Origin: Datnioides undecimradiatus
Taxonomy: Eukaryota > Chordata > Actinopteri > Lobotiformes > Datnioididae
Reading direction: 5' to 3'
Assembly (NCBI GenBank): GCA_008933995.1
Contig: WARS01000110.1
Span: 1,922,001 to 1,986,000 of the forward strand
DNA length: 64,000 bases
Position numbers and translations under genes: made by a program. This document shows, piece after piece, positions 1 to 10,150 of this stretch (its first letter is position 1; each line of letters starts with the position of its first letter). Below the pieces are notes generated by a model. The model had not been told where the DNA came from. It ran no database searches and was given only the letters and a program-made list of their open reading frames with translations.

Positions 1-366
1 AGAGCCAATATGTTGCCATAATTGGGCCTGTAGTGGGGGCAGAGTCCAAGGCAATTAATCCCTTCCTCCTGTTGTTTGCACCCTGGTTGGCAGTGACAGG
101 GTGCAGCGTAATTGGACAGGAGCACACTTGTCCCCTCCATTTTACATTAATATCCCTTCAACTCCAGACTCTAATCCCGGCCAGGTTGAGAATCCCACTT
201 CTGCCACCAATATCCACTCAGTCTCTCTTTCCTGCTCTCCCACTCCCACCTGTCAACTCTCCTCCATCGCCATGCTGAGCTAATCTACGGCCCAGATGAA
301 GTGAATAGTTTGCTGAGATTGAAGTGGGCAAAATGGGATGAGGAAGGATGGTATGTGCGTGTGCAA

Positions 367-368
<2 letters not shown>
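1..368. promoter_or_regulatory. Possible conserved non-coding block
   Basis: Unique-looking sequence with no recognisable repeat in its first 130 bases. It contains homeodomain-type cores (GCAATTAATC at 51-60 and TAATTGGA at 108-115) in moderately GC-rich sequence, then a pyrimidine-rich stretch near 190-270. Overlapping small frames on both strands show no protein family. A developmental enhancer is possible but rests only on motif content and absence of repeats. Confidence 0.25.
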
Positions 369-370
<2 letters not shown>

Positions 371-411
<41 letters not shown>

Positions 412-430
412 GGTGGGTGTGTGTGTGTGT
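371..430. repeat. (GT)n microsatellite
   Basis: About 19 uninterrupted GT units to position 409, a short G-rich break, then about 7 more units. The His-Thr and Val-Cys frames that cross it are products of the repeat. Confidence 0.97.
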
Positions 431-1130
431 AGGGCAAAGTAAGATTTGGGTTTGTAAAAGAGCACAAGCTGAAATTTTGATTTTAAAGAAACGTGTGTTT
501 TCTCACGTTTCTGCAATGAACAGATGCCAGCAGTACAGAAACTTTAGACTGAAACCATTTTAATACAAAACTTAACATACCTTAGTAATACTAACTCAAA
601 ACACATGCACATGACTGCATATTTGTTTTCTACTTATCTAATTTGCATGTTGAGATCAAATCACAGTATCAGTTGAAACACAAAATACTTCATATAAAAT
701 ATCAGCAGCAAATTCAAAAACCTGTGATGACATCATCATCCACTCAACAAACCCAAATACAGATCTCATGTTAGTAATGGGTGGTAATGGGGACCAGTGT
801 TAATGATGAAATCTGTTTGTCAAAAGCATTTTTAATGACTGAGATGATACACTGACACTGCCATTGACAGATTTCTGATGATAAAAACTGTGATGAAATG
901 TATGTTTTGTTTTGTTTGTTTGCTTTTTATTGACCAATCAGGATTCGAATGTTAGTGGTGGGCTATTAGGCAAATGTATGATATACAACTCATGCTTGTG
1001 TAGCTATGCTACATTTACCACTTTACAGGTGGTAGATTATCGATCTTTGCATCAAAACTCTGTAAGTTTTATTTCAGCACCATCACATCACCATCATTAC
1101 TTTTTTCTATTATGTCTCAGTCTTTTTGTG
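431..1130. other. AT-rich non-coding stretch, nothing assigned
   Basis: AT-rich sequence with no family-level protein similarity and no repeat I recognise. A CCAAT-box-like word (GACCAATCAG) occurs at about 932-941, with nothing around it to suggest a promoter. Confidence 0.6.
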
Positions 1131-1322
1131 TAATTAGCTGAGTACTGCTGGACCTGAAGGCACGCCGCCGTGACGGAGAGTGACCAGACACTTGGATGAG
1201 CGTTAATACGGCAAAGTATCATGGTTCCTGTTCGAGTACCAGTCCAGATAGCAACTCCAGATTTCTCAAAACTTAACAAGTTTGTCAAGGAACTGTAAAA
1301 AAAAAAAAAAAAAAAAAAAAAA
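1131..1322 (+). mobile_element. Poly-A-tailed segment, possible retrocopy fragment
   Basis: A GC-richer segment (including GGCACGCCGCCGTGACGG at about 1159-1176) runs directly into 26 A residues at 1297-1322. The last frame before the tail opens at an ATG near 1220 and reads about 25 codons, ending at a TAA formed by the first tail bases. A 3' poly-A on a segment unlike its AT-rich surroundings suggests a retroposed RNA. I do not recognise the peptide and see no clear target-site duplication, so a chance A-tract is the alternative. Confidence 0.35.
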
Positions 1323-1740
1323 TTGTGATAAAAATATATATTTAGATCTGACTTTTCGTGCGACTGATCATATGCTTTATGCATACATATGCATTCTTAA
1401 TTTCACCCCAGAACTTTTGAATGCCATTATGTCTTTCCTCTCCTCTCTGTGATCCCCAAATTTCTCATGTTATTTTCCCCACTTAAACAGCCCCCCCTCC
1501 TTCACCACCACCAGCCTCCCCCCTTCCACTCCCACCCCACCCCCCATCTCTTTCTTTTCCCCTCTTTTTCTGGACCATTTCTAATCTCTTCAAGCAACTC
1601 TTCTAAGCCTAGGTGTGCTTCAAAAACAAATCAATAGAAGTATAATAGCACTGTGCATGCTTTGTAATTTTTATATCGTTATTTTTTTCTCCTTTTTTTT
1701 CCCCTCTCCATGCTTTCATGCATTAAGAGAAGGGGTGGAG
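1323..1740. other. Pyrimidine/C-rich low-complexity stretch
   Basis: From about 1430 to 1590 the plus strand is almost all C and T, with runs of CCCCCC and CACCACCA; a T-rich run follows near 1680-1705. The frame reading through it is a composition artefact. No other feature is supported. Confidence 0.6.
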
Positions 1741-2060
1741 GGCGAGTGTGGAGCATACAGTAGTGTGCCCTCGTAAACTTTATTTAGTATTCTATGAATT
1801 TAAGATCAGTTATGTTTCATAATGACACAGCAATGCGGTTGGCTGGTGTCGGTGGGGTGGTGGTGGGGAGGCAGGGAAGGCAGAGGGAGAAAAAGGAAAA
1901 ATCAATACAACTAGCACACTTTTTCCCCGGCATGGCAAAGAGAGGGGATCTATTGTGGGGGAATGATGATTTATGTCAGGGGTGGAAGGGCCGTCAGGGT
2001 GCGTCGGGGACGAAGGTGTGCGCCAATAATGATTAATGCCCTCCATCCTGGAGACAACCC
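1741..2060. promoter_or_regulatory. Possible conserved non-coding block
   Basis: Mixed-composition unique sequence with several CpG dinucleotides near 1990-2020, unusual for this AT-rich window, ending in the homeodomain-type run AATAATGATTAATGCC at 2025-2040. Frames on both strands show no domain. Regulatory function is inferred from composition only. Confidence 0.25.
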
Positions 2061-3340
2061 AGCCAGCACTCTTTCAGTCTACCCCCACACACCACCCCAT
2101 CTCGCCTCTCTCCTTCACCACCACCAACCCTCCTTCCCTATTTGACACAGGAACTTCACCTCCTTTTCCCAGACTGCACCGCCAACTTTCCAGCAACGCA
2201 TACAGGCATTTGCAGTTGAAATGCTGTGCAAACCACAAGTGAAAGCATCCACCATCAAAAAATTTAGGAACATCACATATTATGCATTTTTGTCTTATGT
2301 ACTGTAGGTCAGCTACTTTGAGCTCTTCTGCTTTACAGTGAATTTCCTTCGCAAAGTCCAGCGTTTACATTTGCTGACACTGAGTGGCCGTAACTTCAAA
2401 CCAAAATGCAATTTTGGCATGTTAGCGTAACGGTTGCTTTGTGGTTTCACTGTCTAACTGACCTGTTGAAACATTTATATGGCAACGCATTTCAGGCTAC
2501 ATAGTTTCACTTCCATATAGTATCCTATGGAATGTTTATATCTTTTTATGATGACATTTTGAACTATCGCTTCTCCAGTGTGCCCGGATGCCGGAGAAGC
2601 AGATGTAACAGGTGTATCAACATAATTATGAATACTTAAATGCCATATCACTTAATAGATTTACCTAATCATGATTACAGTAACAGAGTTCAGCTAGACA
2701 GACTATAAGTAACATAATGTTTAGTGTAAAAGCTCAGTATTACTACATATGAATAGTCAATACAAAATGGCAACCAGTAGAGAAGTGTGAAATGCCACAT
2801 CACTCTTTGGGGATTGGTTTCAGCCTGCAGAGTATACTTACATATTATGCAGTCTTCACTTATCAGACACAGTTTCATTATTCATTCATGATTATTAACT
2901 TTTTTGTCAGATTAACAAATGGTGAATAATTTTATATTCTATTGTTTTTGATCCTTTAGAGTAATCAGTGTTTTATTGTACTTCACATTAGTAGCATCTA
3001 CTTAATACAACTGATCTCGAAATTACAAGGATTTCCTGATTAATCTCTTAATACTTTTTTTTAAAAAAAAACTATTTGGTATTCTCAGTATTTTACACTC
3101 CTGGGTGCTTTAGTTGATGTGCTTTTAATCAAAGGGTTTTCAGTTACACAAAAAATTTGTTTTTAAATGTGAAAAATGAATTTGATGTGTCAAGTTCACT
3201 CCGTCAAGTCTATCAAATAAGGCGCATGCTGATAAAACCATTTCATTCCTATTAAATTTGGATTTGAAGCATCGTTCCTGAGTAGTCATCAGACTGATCC
3301 TCTTTTATTTAAGCTTACTTTATTTACAAACGGGAGAAAT
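2061..3340. other. Non-coding, nothing assigned
   Basis: Starts with C-rich low-complexity sequence (about 2080-2170) and continues as AT-rich unique sequence. A T9/A9 block lies near 3055-3072. No coding signal, known repeat or RNA gene was recognised. Confidence 0.6.
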
Positions 3341-3625
3341 GAACAGTGAACCCGAACTAATAGTTAACTAGTAACTTTTTCAGAACCTAGCTAGTTAACT
3401 ATTAAGGACAAAAGAGGCTTTAAACTAGCGTGCATTTTGGCTTCCACTAATTAACTGGTGCAGAAAATTGCAGTTCACCAGTCAACTTGTAAGATGAATC
3501 CACGTCTGACAAGTTAACATGTCAGCACTTGGCATTACTTGTTCGATACAGAGGGCCACTAGTGCGGCGAAAAGTTGATTAGTGTGGACTTTGGTGCCAC
3601 TAGTGCTTTTCTTTTCGTTCTTTTC
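3341..3625 (+). repeat. AGTTAACTAG-family repeat, copy A
   Basis: The words AGTTAACTAG, CTAGTTAACT, AATTAACTGG, CAAGTTAACATG and CCACTAGTG recur every 25-50 bases. The first two form a perfect 14-base inverted repeat (TAATAGTTAACTAG at 3358-3371 and its complement at 3391-3404). A second, diverged copy lies near 57.1-57.4 kb and shares GTTAACA..TG.CAG..TTGGCATT in the same order. This looks like a dispersed repeat built from degenerate palindromic subunits. I have a weak memory of similar fish repeats but cannot name the family. Confidence 0.5.
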
Positions 3626-3950
3626 TGTCTGGACCATGGGGTCATGCATTGTCTGGTCAAAGTAAGAATAAGTCAAGTGACAGAATTCCTGACCTGCAGT
3701 TGAAAACATGATTATATTTCCATCAACGGTAACAATGCCCAGTTGACATTAAAGTAAAGTAGTTATCTATGCCAAAAACTTACAGACTAAACAGGAAAAA
3801 ACAGTTTTTTTGATTAGATTTTTTTTATTTTTCATGTTATTTTCCAATCAGTGAAAATCTGAAGATGCAAATAAATCACCAGTTCAGAACACTGTATTAT
3901 ACACTGTATTTGAATGTTACAGACTAATGCTTATTAATTGGTAAGCCAAC
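3626..3950. other. AT-rich non-coding, nothing assigned
   Basis: Runs of T and A with no recognisable coding or repeat signature. Confidence 0.55.
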
Positions 3951-4025
3951 TAATATTAGAGCTCAAATGGCTCTAACAGGGCTAACCACTTTGAATGTGT
4001 GATAATAAAGTCGAATCTAATCTAA
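3951..4025 (+). mobile_element. LINE or SINE 3' tail
   Basis: The sequence reads CACTTTGAATGTGTGATAATAAAG and then three ATCTA-type units (GAATCTAATCTAATCTAA). A CACTTTG...AATAAA stretch ending in a short tandem repeat is the usual 3' end of L2/CR1-group LINEs and SINEs that share their tails. Nothing upstream is recognisable, so this is a 5'-truncated remnant. Confidence 0.5.
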
Positions 4026-4277
4026 TCTAAAGTGAAGGAAAGGCCAAGCAGGCATCAGCAGCCATTAATCATGGAATGTAGGTGGGGGTGAGCATTTACG
4101 ATTGGCTCCAAGACACCCTGCCATCATACACATTTTGATAAAAATGTGTAAGAGAGATTAATTTACATGAAACATCATTCTCTCTCTGCTGTGAACAGGT
4201 TGTCTAGAAGAGGAGAAAAGATATTCCTGCACATGCTTAGAAGATATTTCAAATGGATTTCTTGTTTCTTGTTTAAC
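4026..4277. other. Non-coding spacer
   Basis: Unique-looking sequence between a LINE-type tail and a THAP-type transposon end. No signal recognised. Confidence 0.5.
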
Positions 4278-4705
4278 GGTGACATATTATGAAAAGCACA
4301 TTTTTTTCCTGCCTATATATATTTAAAGTAGTCACCCCTCAGCCTACCAACTCAGAGAATGAGGAAGGCAAACAAGTCCTGCATCATCTCTACAGCCTAC
4401 CTACTGTTAAAACAGGGCTTCTACAGACCATTCAGATTCAGCTTCTGTCGTTACGTAACGTCAGGAGTGATTTACATAGGCCGTCCTCCTGTGAGTGAAA
4501 CCACTGAGAGAGGACGTTCATCCCGCTAGGTGAAGTTCGCTGTTTCCAGCGGTAAGCTAGCGGTGTGTCACAGAGCCAGACATTCAGATTGCTCTGTTGT
4601 TGGTTGTAAAAACCAACACAAATGCCTATATTCTGTCCCAGCCCCAGAAGACCAGAGGAGACCGTGGTTGTGTTTCATTTGTTTCCTCCCACTGTTTGCA
4701 GTCAG
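4278..4705 (+). mobile_element. 5' end of a THAP-encoding DNA transposon
   Basis: The segment begins GTGACATATTATGAAAA, a start I recognise from teleost transposon families that carry a THAP zinc finger. The leader has the expected layout, with a TATATAT run followed by a polyfunctional leader and then the THAP-like frame. The 3' part is missing or unrecognisable after about 4705, so this is a truncated copy. The superfamily is uncertain; THAP fingers occur in P-element-type transposases and other DNA transposons. Confidence 0.55.
4587..4685 (+). pseudogene. THAP zinc-finger fragment of a transposon
   Basis: The frame contains DCSVVGCKNQHKCLYSVP, the N-terminal half of a THAP domain (Cys-x4-Cys, then a short basic/aromatic run), followed by a tryptophan (RRPWLCFI) at the place of the conserved THAP Trp. 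The C-terminal Cys-x2-His pair and the AVPTIF-type end are absent; the frame continues into unrelated hydrophobic sequence and stops near 4835. THAP domains bind specific DNA in transposases and derived host factors. This copy lacks half of its zinc ligands and should not function. Confidence 0.6.
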
Positions 4706-6240
4706 TTTTTGGATCGTAGCTATAGTGTACAGCCACTGGCTGTTCGTCGGGAGCGGTATCCAACATGGCTACCGGTCCTGCACCGCTCTGCACCCTTTAA
4801 AGCAGCGCACACATTTATCAGGTGCAGACCACTGAGGCATTGCTGTGGTAAGGTGGCAGGAAGCAGGAAACAAGTTAATGGATGGAGGTGCGTGGTCTTA
4901 AAAAACAATCAAACAACTTTAAGGATGACCAGATTCCCATAAGATGTTGGCCGACTGGTGATAAAGTTGACCAAGGCCAATGAGGAGCATGTAGCTGTTC
5001 AAGAAGCCTCCTGGTGGTTCTTGTGTTGAAATCAGGCTGGTCCCAGTGAAATCATACCTGCTTGATACTCCTGAGATCCAGATGCCCTGCTGGCCTTTTC
5101 TGGCTCAGTGCTCCCTCATTTTCAAGGTCTAGCCGTCCTTCTTATCATCAGAGCAATCCCAGGTAGCCTAAATCAACTTCCAGCTCACTGGGAAAGCTAG
5201 TAGTTGGAATATTGCCATATTATATATGGTCACTGCGGTCAAGAAAGTTCATAACAAAATCGAGAAGACGGTTTGGGGTCTCCTGAATCTGAGACATAGT
5301 GTAAAAGGGATGACCAATTATTTCATTACTTTCAAGGCAGTTAGGGCAGGAATGGAATGCTTTCTCTCTGCCCAGTGCATATAGCAACTGACTTCCAGAT
5401 TCTATTAAAGATGATTTAGCTTCCCAGGAGGTTCCTTCATACCTGGAGACCCTCAACACTCTCTTGCATCAGTCTGGTCACCAATGCACATAGACTATGT
5501 AACCAGGCCCAGCTCTTTACAGAAAAACAATCATGCCTCTGGCTCAAGGAGGAACTGCTGCTTGTACTGCAGACAGCAATTTTATCCTCTCATATTCAGT
5601 TAAATGCAAGCAGTAACTAGGGAGGAGGGCACTGGCAAGATTTGGAAATTTCCCCCTTTCCTTTGCTCTAAACCCAACAAATACTGCCTGGGCGGTTTTT
5701 ACTTTCACTGACTCATACTGCCAACACCATCTTCATTGACTACATTCTTGCCAGGCCCAGTAGACTCTAGCCAAACTCATGGAAGCCAGGGCCCTCAGAA
5801 AACACTTCCTATGTTCAGTGACACTCTAAACTATGCCTGTCCACTTGGGCATGTCATAAAATCATTACCTTCTAGTTTCATCACACAGACTCTCCTCAAC
5901 TGCCTGTCATTCTGCGGTATGCCCCCGGCTTCTCTGACAATAACATACACATCTGGTCCACGAGTGTTATTTTGGGATGGAGTCACAATAATCCTGTGTG
6001 CCTCAGATGTGGTTCTGAAAAGGTGTTTAAGGAAAGCTCCCTGCATTTTCCTTAGTGGTTCCTTAGACTTAGTGTATGGCAACAGAGGACAGCAGATTAA
6101 AAGGGTGCAACTAGAACCTGGTTAATACTGTGAAAGATTTGTATGTCAGCCTGCAGTTAAGTGTTACATTTAAGGGAATTCACGCTATTATTTGTTTAGA
6201 GATGACTCTGAACTACAGCTACTAAGAAAAATAAGGATAA
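4706..6240. other. Unassigned stretch, possible decayed transposon interior
   Basis: Composition differs from the AT-rich flanks, with moderate GC and frames of 79-129 codons on both strands (for example 5736-6125 plus and 5220-5459 minus). None of them starts or ends like a host exon and I recognise no domain. Following directly on a THAP-transposon end, it may be the interior of that element or of an old retroelement. That is inference; nothing identifies a family. Confidence 0.35.
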
Positions 6241-6840
6241 AATAAAGATTCTGTATTCAGACTACCTTGCTTGTCTAGCAAGGGCTCCAAAATCCAAAGT
6301 TGTTCCTTTTACAGTAATACATTTTTGTTTGCCAGTTCATATCTGATTTTATAAATGACTGAAACTGCTTGTCTTGTCTTATAAGAGTCCCTAGCTCAAA
6401 TATAACCTTGATTACTCATTCTCATATCATAGCTGTTTATTAGCTTTTATTTGTTTAAACATATTTGCATTCATATTCACATTTCTCTTAATAGAGTTTA
6501 GCTTAAATGTCTTCTTGACCTCTAATTATAATATATAATAATAATTATATCATAATTGTTCATACTGTACATTTATGGAGCAGAATAAGTTTGTTGCACT
6601 TGAGCAGATGGAAAATGTACTTTACTCTAACACAGGACTTTATGTACATATAATTAACAAGCCTTATCATGGCATCTGATCAATGTTAATTAATAGTACA
6701 GCCTTAGGTTCTCTACTTCACAGTTTTTAGGCAGGTAATGTACTAAATTCCTGTTGATATACTGCAGTGGTAAGGTAATTTTTGATTTGCGGTATGTCTT
6801 GTTGTTAGTCTACCAATTACTCTCCTTTCACTTGCCCTCT
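6241..6840. other. AT-rich non-coding stretch
   Basis: Strongly AT-rich, with an AATTATAATATATAATAATAA run near 6523-6545. No coding, RNA or transposon signal. Confidence 0.6.
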
Positions 6841-7250
6841 TGTTCTCGCACCCCCGCCTTCTTCCATCCGTCCTCCTCTCTCTCTGTGCTGCTCTGGGTA
6901 TGCCATGGGGTGATGGATCTCTGGCTCCCCAGCTGTGTGGCTGCAGGACAGGGGCGGTCACTTTTAAGCCCAGCATCAGCACTTTGTCTCTGCCAGAGCT
7001 GTCAGCGCTCACCACTCGGTACAAAGAAAAAGAACAGAGTAGCAAAGAAAGAGGGAGGTGGGAACGACTGAGCAGGCCGAGGGTGAGATGGACAGAGTGA
7101 GAGATGGCCGCCTGATGAAGGAAATGAATAGATGGAGGAGACTCAACAGACAGGAGATGGAAAGAGAGGTGAAGGAGAGGAGACAAAGTGCTTTTCACTT
7201 CTGTCATGCCACAGTTACAAAAGGCTCTGCAGGTACAAGTGTGCACATGT
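6841..7250. promoter_or_regulatory. Pyrimidine-to-purine block with a possible conserved core
   Basis: A CT-rich start (6841-6895) is followed by mixed GC-richer sequence (about 6900-7020), then a purine-rich run of AGAGG/GGAGA words (about 7020-7195). The middle part has no repeat similarity I recognise and may be a regulatory core. The 167-codon minus frame and the plus frames across it read mostly low-complexity sequence and show no domain. Confidence 0.25.
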
Positions 7251-7920
7251 GTGCTTGGTCATCTGTTTGTCTTGTTTCCACCTAACAGCCAAAAGAGAAA
7301 TTAATCAAAATGAGGTTACTTAATTGAGTACATATGGAAATCGAATAGGATGTGGTGGTAATAGCATACCTATAAATGAAGTACAGAGCATAGTAGTATA
7401 GACTGAACTTACTTTATTAAAACGTGGAACCAAAAGGCTATGTATGTATTGAGCTGAGGTTTGCAGTTTTTTAGTTGCCCAATAACAAGGTCCCTTAAAA
7501 TGATTGTCTGCTATTTGGATCTCAGTTTTGATTTTGATATTGCCATCCATGCTGCTTTATGTTAATTACAGGACTGTGATCCTCGAGTACCAATTGGTAC
7601 TTTGACATTGATATTGGTTTCATCACTCTGTACCTCAGTAATTCAATTGTTGATGAAATCAATCCTCTTGTCCATATATTCTTGGATTATTATAGGAAAT
7701 ATCTCAGTGCCTCTGACTGGTACGTTTGTATTCCCAGTGAAAAGTGTACTTTGCCCAGGTTCATTTCAATGTAAAACTTCCCTATGTCCTTGAACCCATG
7801 TTCATCAACATTCAAAGTCTACAAATGACACAGAGTGCATAGAGACATGAGAATGTAAGGGCAAAAAAAAAAAAAAAAAAGCATGATACATTGACAATCC
7901 TTTTCGATATCACCTTTGGT
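7251..7920. other. Non-coding, contains an A18 tract
   Basis: AT-rich unique sequence. An uninterrupted run of 18 A residues lies at 7863-7880; the sequence before it does not look like a known retroelement. Nothing else is supported. Confidence 0.6.
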
Positions 7921-8120
7921 TCGTTTAAAGAATGAGAAGGGAGATTGGATTTCTGCGAATGATATGGCGCACCCAGGAGGCCATTCATACCCGGTACATG
8001 TTCTCACTTTGTGTTGGCTATTCAAGAGGAACCTCCATGCGGAAAGCAGTCTTTGGAACGGGCCTTATTATTACCTGTGAAGCAAGGAGCACCCCTGTGA
8101 ACTATTCTAATGCGTGAATA
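7921..8120. promoter_or_regulatory. Possible conserved non-coding block
   Basis: Repeat-free sequence of balanced composition (words such as GCGAATGATATGGCGC and AACGGGCCTTATTATTACC) between AT-rich flanks. A 61-codon frame spans it without recognisable domain. Proposed only from its contrast with the surroundings. Confidence 0.25.
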
Positions 8121-9065
8121 GGACATGGGGTTCATACGGAGAAGAGGGGAGGGGAGAAACTATTGTGTCCTCAGTTGCTTGTGTGCACATCTCTTCAGAC
8201 ACTGGAGGATGGTGGTCATACTGGCTTCTGTAATGGCTTGTTTCTACCTTAAGGGGGCCTCACAGAGTGCCCACTGTCCTCCATCACAGACAACAATCGA
8301 GGGGATTGCCTAAACATGTCAACAAATGAGGCTGACTATCTAATTTGTTCTGCGCACAAAGCTTTAGATTTAATAGGTAAAACTGAACAAGGGGGCACTG
8401 GATACAAAGGCTGAGGTGGTAGCAGAGGTGGGAGGAGAGCTGAAAACCTCATTTCCATCCTCCAGTGCCTTCCTCTGCCTCTGCGTAAGAGATTACTCTA
8501 CAGCACACCAACCCACATTCTAATGTGAGCGTGAGATGTGTGTGTTTTAGGGACGAGGGCAGCACCCTTAGTAAGGAAAAAGAAGAGTTGTCACGGGGTA
8601 AAACACACTTCCAAACTGTATAGCTTGTTTTTGTCTCCCAAAATATCAGAACTGACTTATTTCAAACTGCTTGAAAATATTGAGTTTACACTGCTTCACA
8701 AGGTGGCTACACCCACAACAGTGCAGGGACTTTCAATTAGAATTAGATCAATACTTGTTTGAAGGCATGTACTCTTTGTGTTGTTTACAGCATTCAACTT
8801 GACTTGTACAGTAGATGAAGAAAAATTCTAATTCCTATGCTGTGTACACATACGCGGATGACCCTGATACGTTGTAGATTGCAGATATTCAGAAGCTGAC
8901 CATTGCCAATGTCTTCTGTTAAAAAATAAGAAATATATATAGGTTGTTCCATCTTGATTTTTATTCTCATCAGAATTTAGACAAAGGGCTCTGGCACTTT
9001 CATCCAAATTCGCCAGTTCAGCTTACAGTCACACAGTGTTGGCAGCAGAACCTGGCAAGGCTCTG
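8121..9065. other. Non-coding, nothing assigned
   Basis: Unique-looking sequence with a GGTGGGAGGAGAG purine patch near 8420-8440. I see no repeat family, coding potential or RNA gene. Confidence 0.55.
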
Positions 9066-9067
9066 GC

Positions 9068-9203
9068 CTTACATTTGGGAGCATTTTGGGTTTCAGTGTC
9101 TTGCCCAAGAATGCTTTCACATGTGGATAGGAGGAGGTGGGGATTGAAGTGACTACCATGTGATCCCTGGATCACCACTTCTACCTTCTGATCCACAGCC
9201 ACC
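9068..9203 (-). mobile_element. Fragment of a tRNA-derived teleost element
   Basis: On the plus strand it reads GGGAGCATTTTGGGTTTCAG, TGTCTTGCCCAAGAATGCTT, GGAGGTGGGGATTGAA and CTTCTGATCCACAGCCACC. In reverse complement this is the tRNA-like head (GGTGGCTGTGGATCAGAAGG...TTCAATCCCC) and the GGGCAAGACACTGAAACCC segment of the same family as the copies near 42.7, 43.0 and 45.5 kb. The TATATAAGTACAG tail is missing. Well diverged, so probably old. Confidence 0.65.
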
Positions 9204-9705
9204 ACGGCAATATTTTCACAAAGCCTGTGACATGGCACAGATCGCATGTCACCCCGCCAAGTGTGCTGGGCGCCTATCAGATGCACTTTTGGTAATTTTG
9301 TGGTCAGATAACTGGCTCACCTTTGGCACACTTGGCTATAGTGTGGGAAAGAGTACAGTATTATATGTTACAGACTGACACAATGGAGGAATTGGTAATC
9401 AATACCAGTCACATTTGCTACTTTCATCCTTTTTCAACTCACGCTGTGCCCGTCATGCTGCAGTTTTAGAAGTTTTATTAAAATGATGTCTCTTTTTAGG
9501 TTGAATTATCTTATTGTCATTAAGTTTTCTGTACATAATAGGGCACACTTGTATGAAACACAAAATAATTAAGTCATCACATTTTAAAATGCTTTTTTAT
9601 GTTTGCCAAAATAAAAAAAATAAAAAAACTTATTAACAGTATACAGCTGAAATATAATATGTAGAGAGCTGTTTCTTGACTTTCTAGCACTCCACAGTCA
9701 TTCTG
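9204..9705. other. AT-rich non-coding stretch
   Basis: Unique AT-rich sequence with a short AAATAAAAAAAATAAAAAAA run near 9608-9627. No other signal. Confidence 0.55.
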
Positions 9706-9773
9706 GTACACATGTTTAAAATAGTATGGCATTGAGATGTGTGTGCGCTCTCACACATTTTGTAAACATGTAC
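9706..9773. repeat. Imperfect nested fold-back
   Basis: The outer arms are GTACACATGTTTAAAAT and ATTTTGTAAACATGTAC, which pair with two small indels. Inside, ATGTGTG and CACACAT form a second stem around a TGCGCTCT loop. A 17-base unpaired stretch on the 5' side makes it a poor microRNA-type hairpin. It could be a short inverted-repeat relic. Confidence 0.35.
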
Positions 9774-9775
9774 AT

Positions 9776-10150
9776 ATACTTTTGCTCATTTGTTGAAGCC
9801 CAGCCTTGAGCCTTAGCCTTGGCGATGTAGCTCTGGACCTGGAGTCCAGCCTGATAATCAATAGCAAATCAGCCCACTAGGGAGAGGACAGAAGAAGAAT
9901 AGAAAAGGACAACAAAGGCATGCCCCGCTCTCTCCATTTCACCCAGCTGCATCTTTCTCCTCTCACCTTGCTCCATCGACCCCTGGCCCCACACACTCTC
10001 TGAATGTCCCTGTGTAAACACAAAGCTACTTGCTATTCTCCATCACTTAACAGTGCGAGTCTGTTTGCAGTCTGCTGCCCTTCAGCCATTCATTACCAAC
10101 ACGGAACGGCCTGAATTCTTTACAAAATCACAATACGAGCTCATGCCACA
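9776..10150. promoter_or_regulatory. Possible conserved non-coding block
   Basis: GC-balanced, repeat-free sequence with a PBX/HOX-like word TGATAATCAAT at 9852-9862 and a SOX-like core ACAAAGG at about 9911-9917. It stands out from the AT-rich 9.2-9.7 kb and 10.2-12.8 kb flanks. Enhancer function is inferred from motif content. Confidence 0.3.

Noticed and set aside
280-563. Open frames rich in His-Thr or Cys-Val
   Set aside because: They are translations of the GT microsatellite on either strand.
6743-7246. 167-codon minus-strand frame as a gene
   Set aside because: Most of it reads CT-rich low-complexity sequence (the complement of GGAGA runs); no domain, and overlapping frames are equally open on the plus strand.
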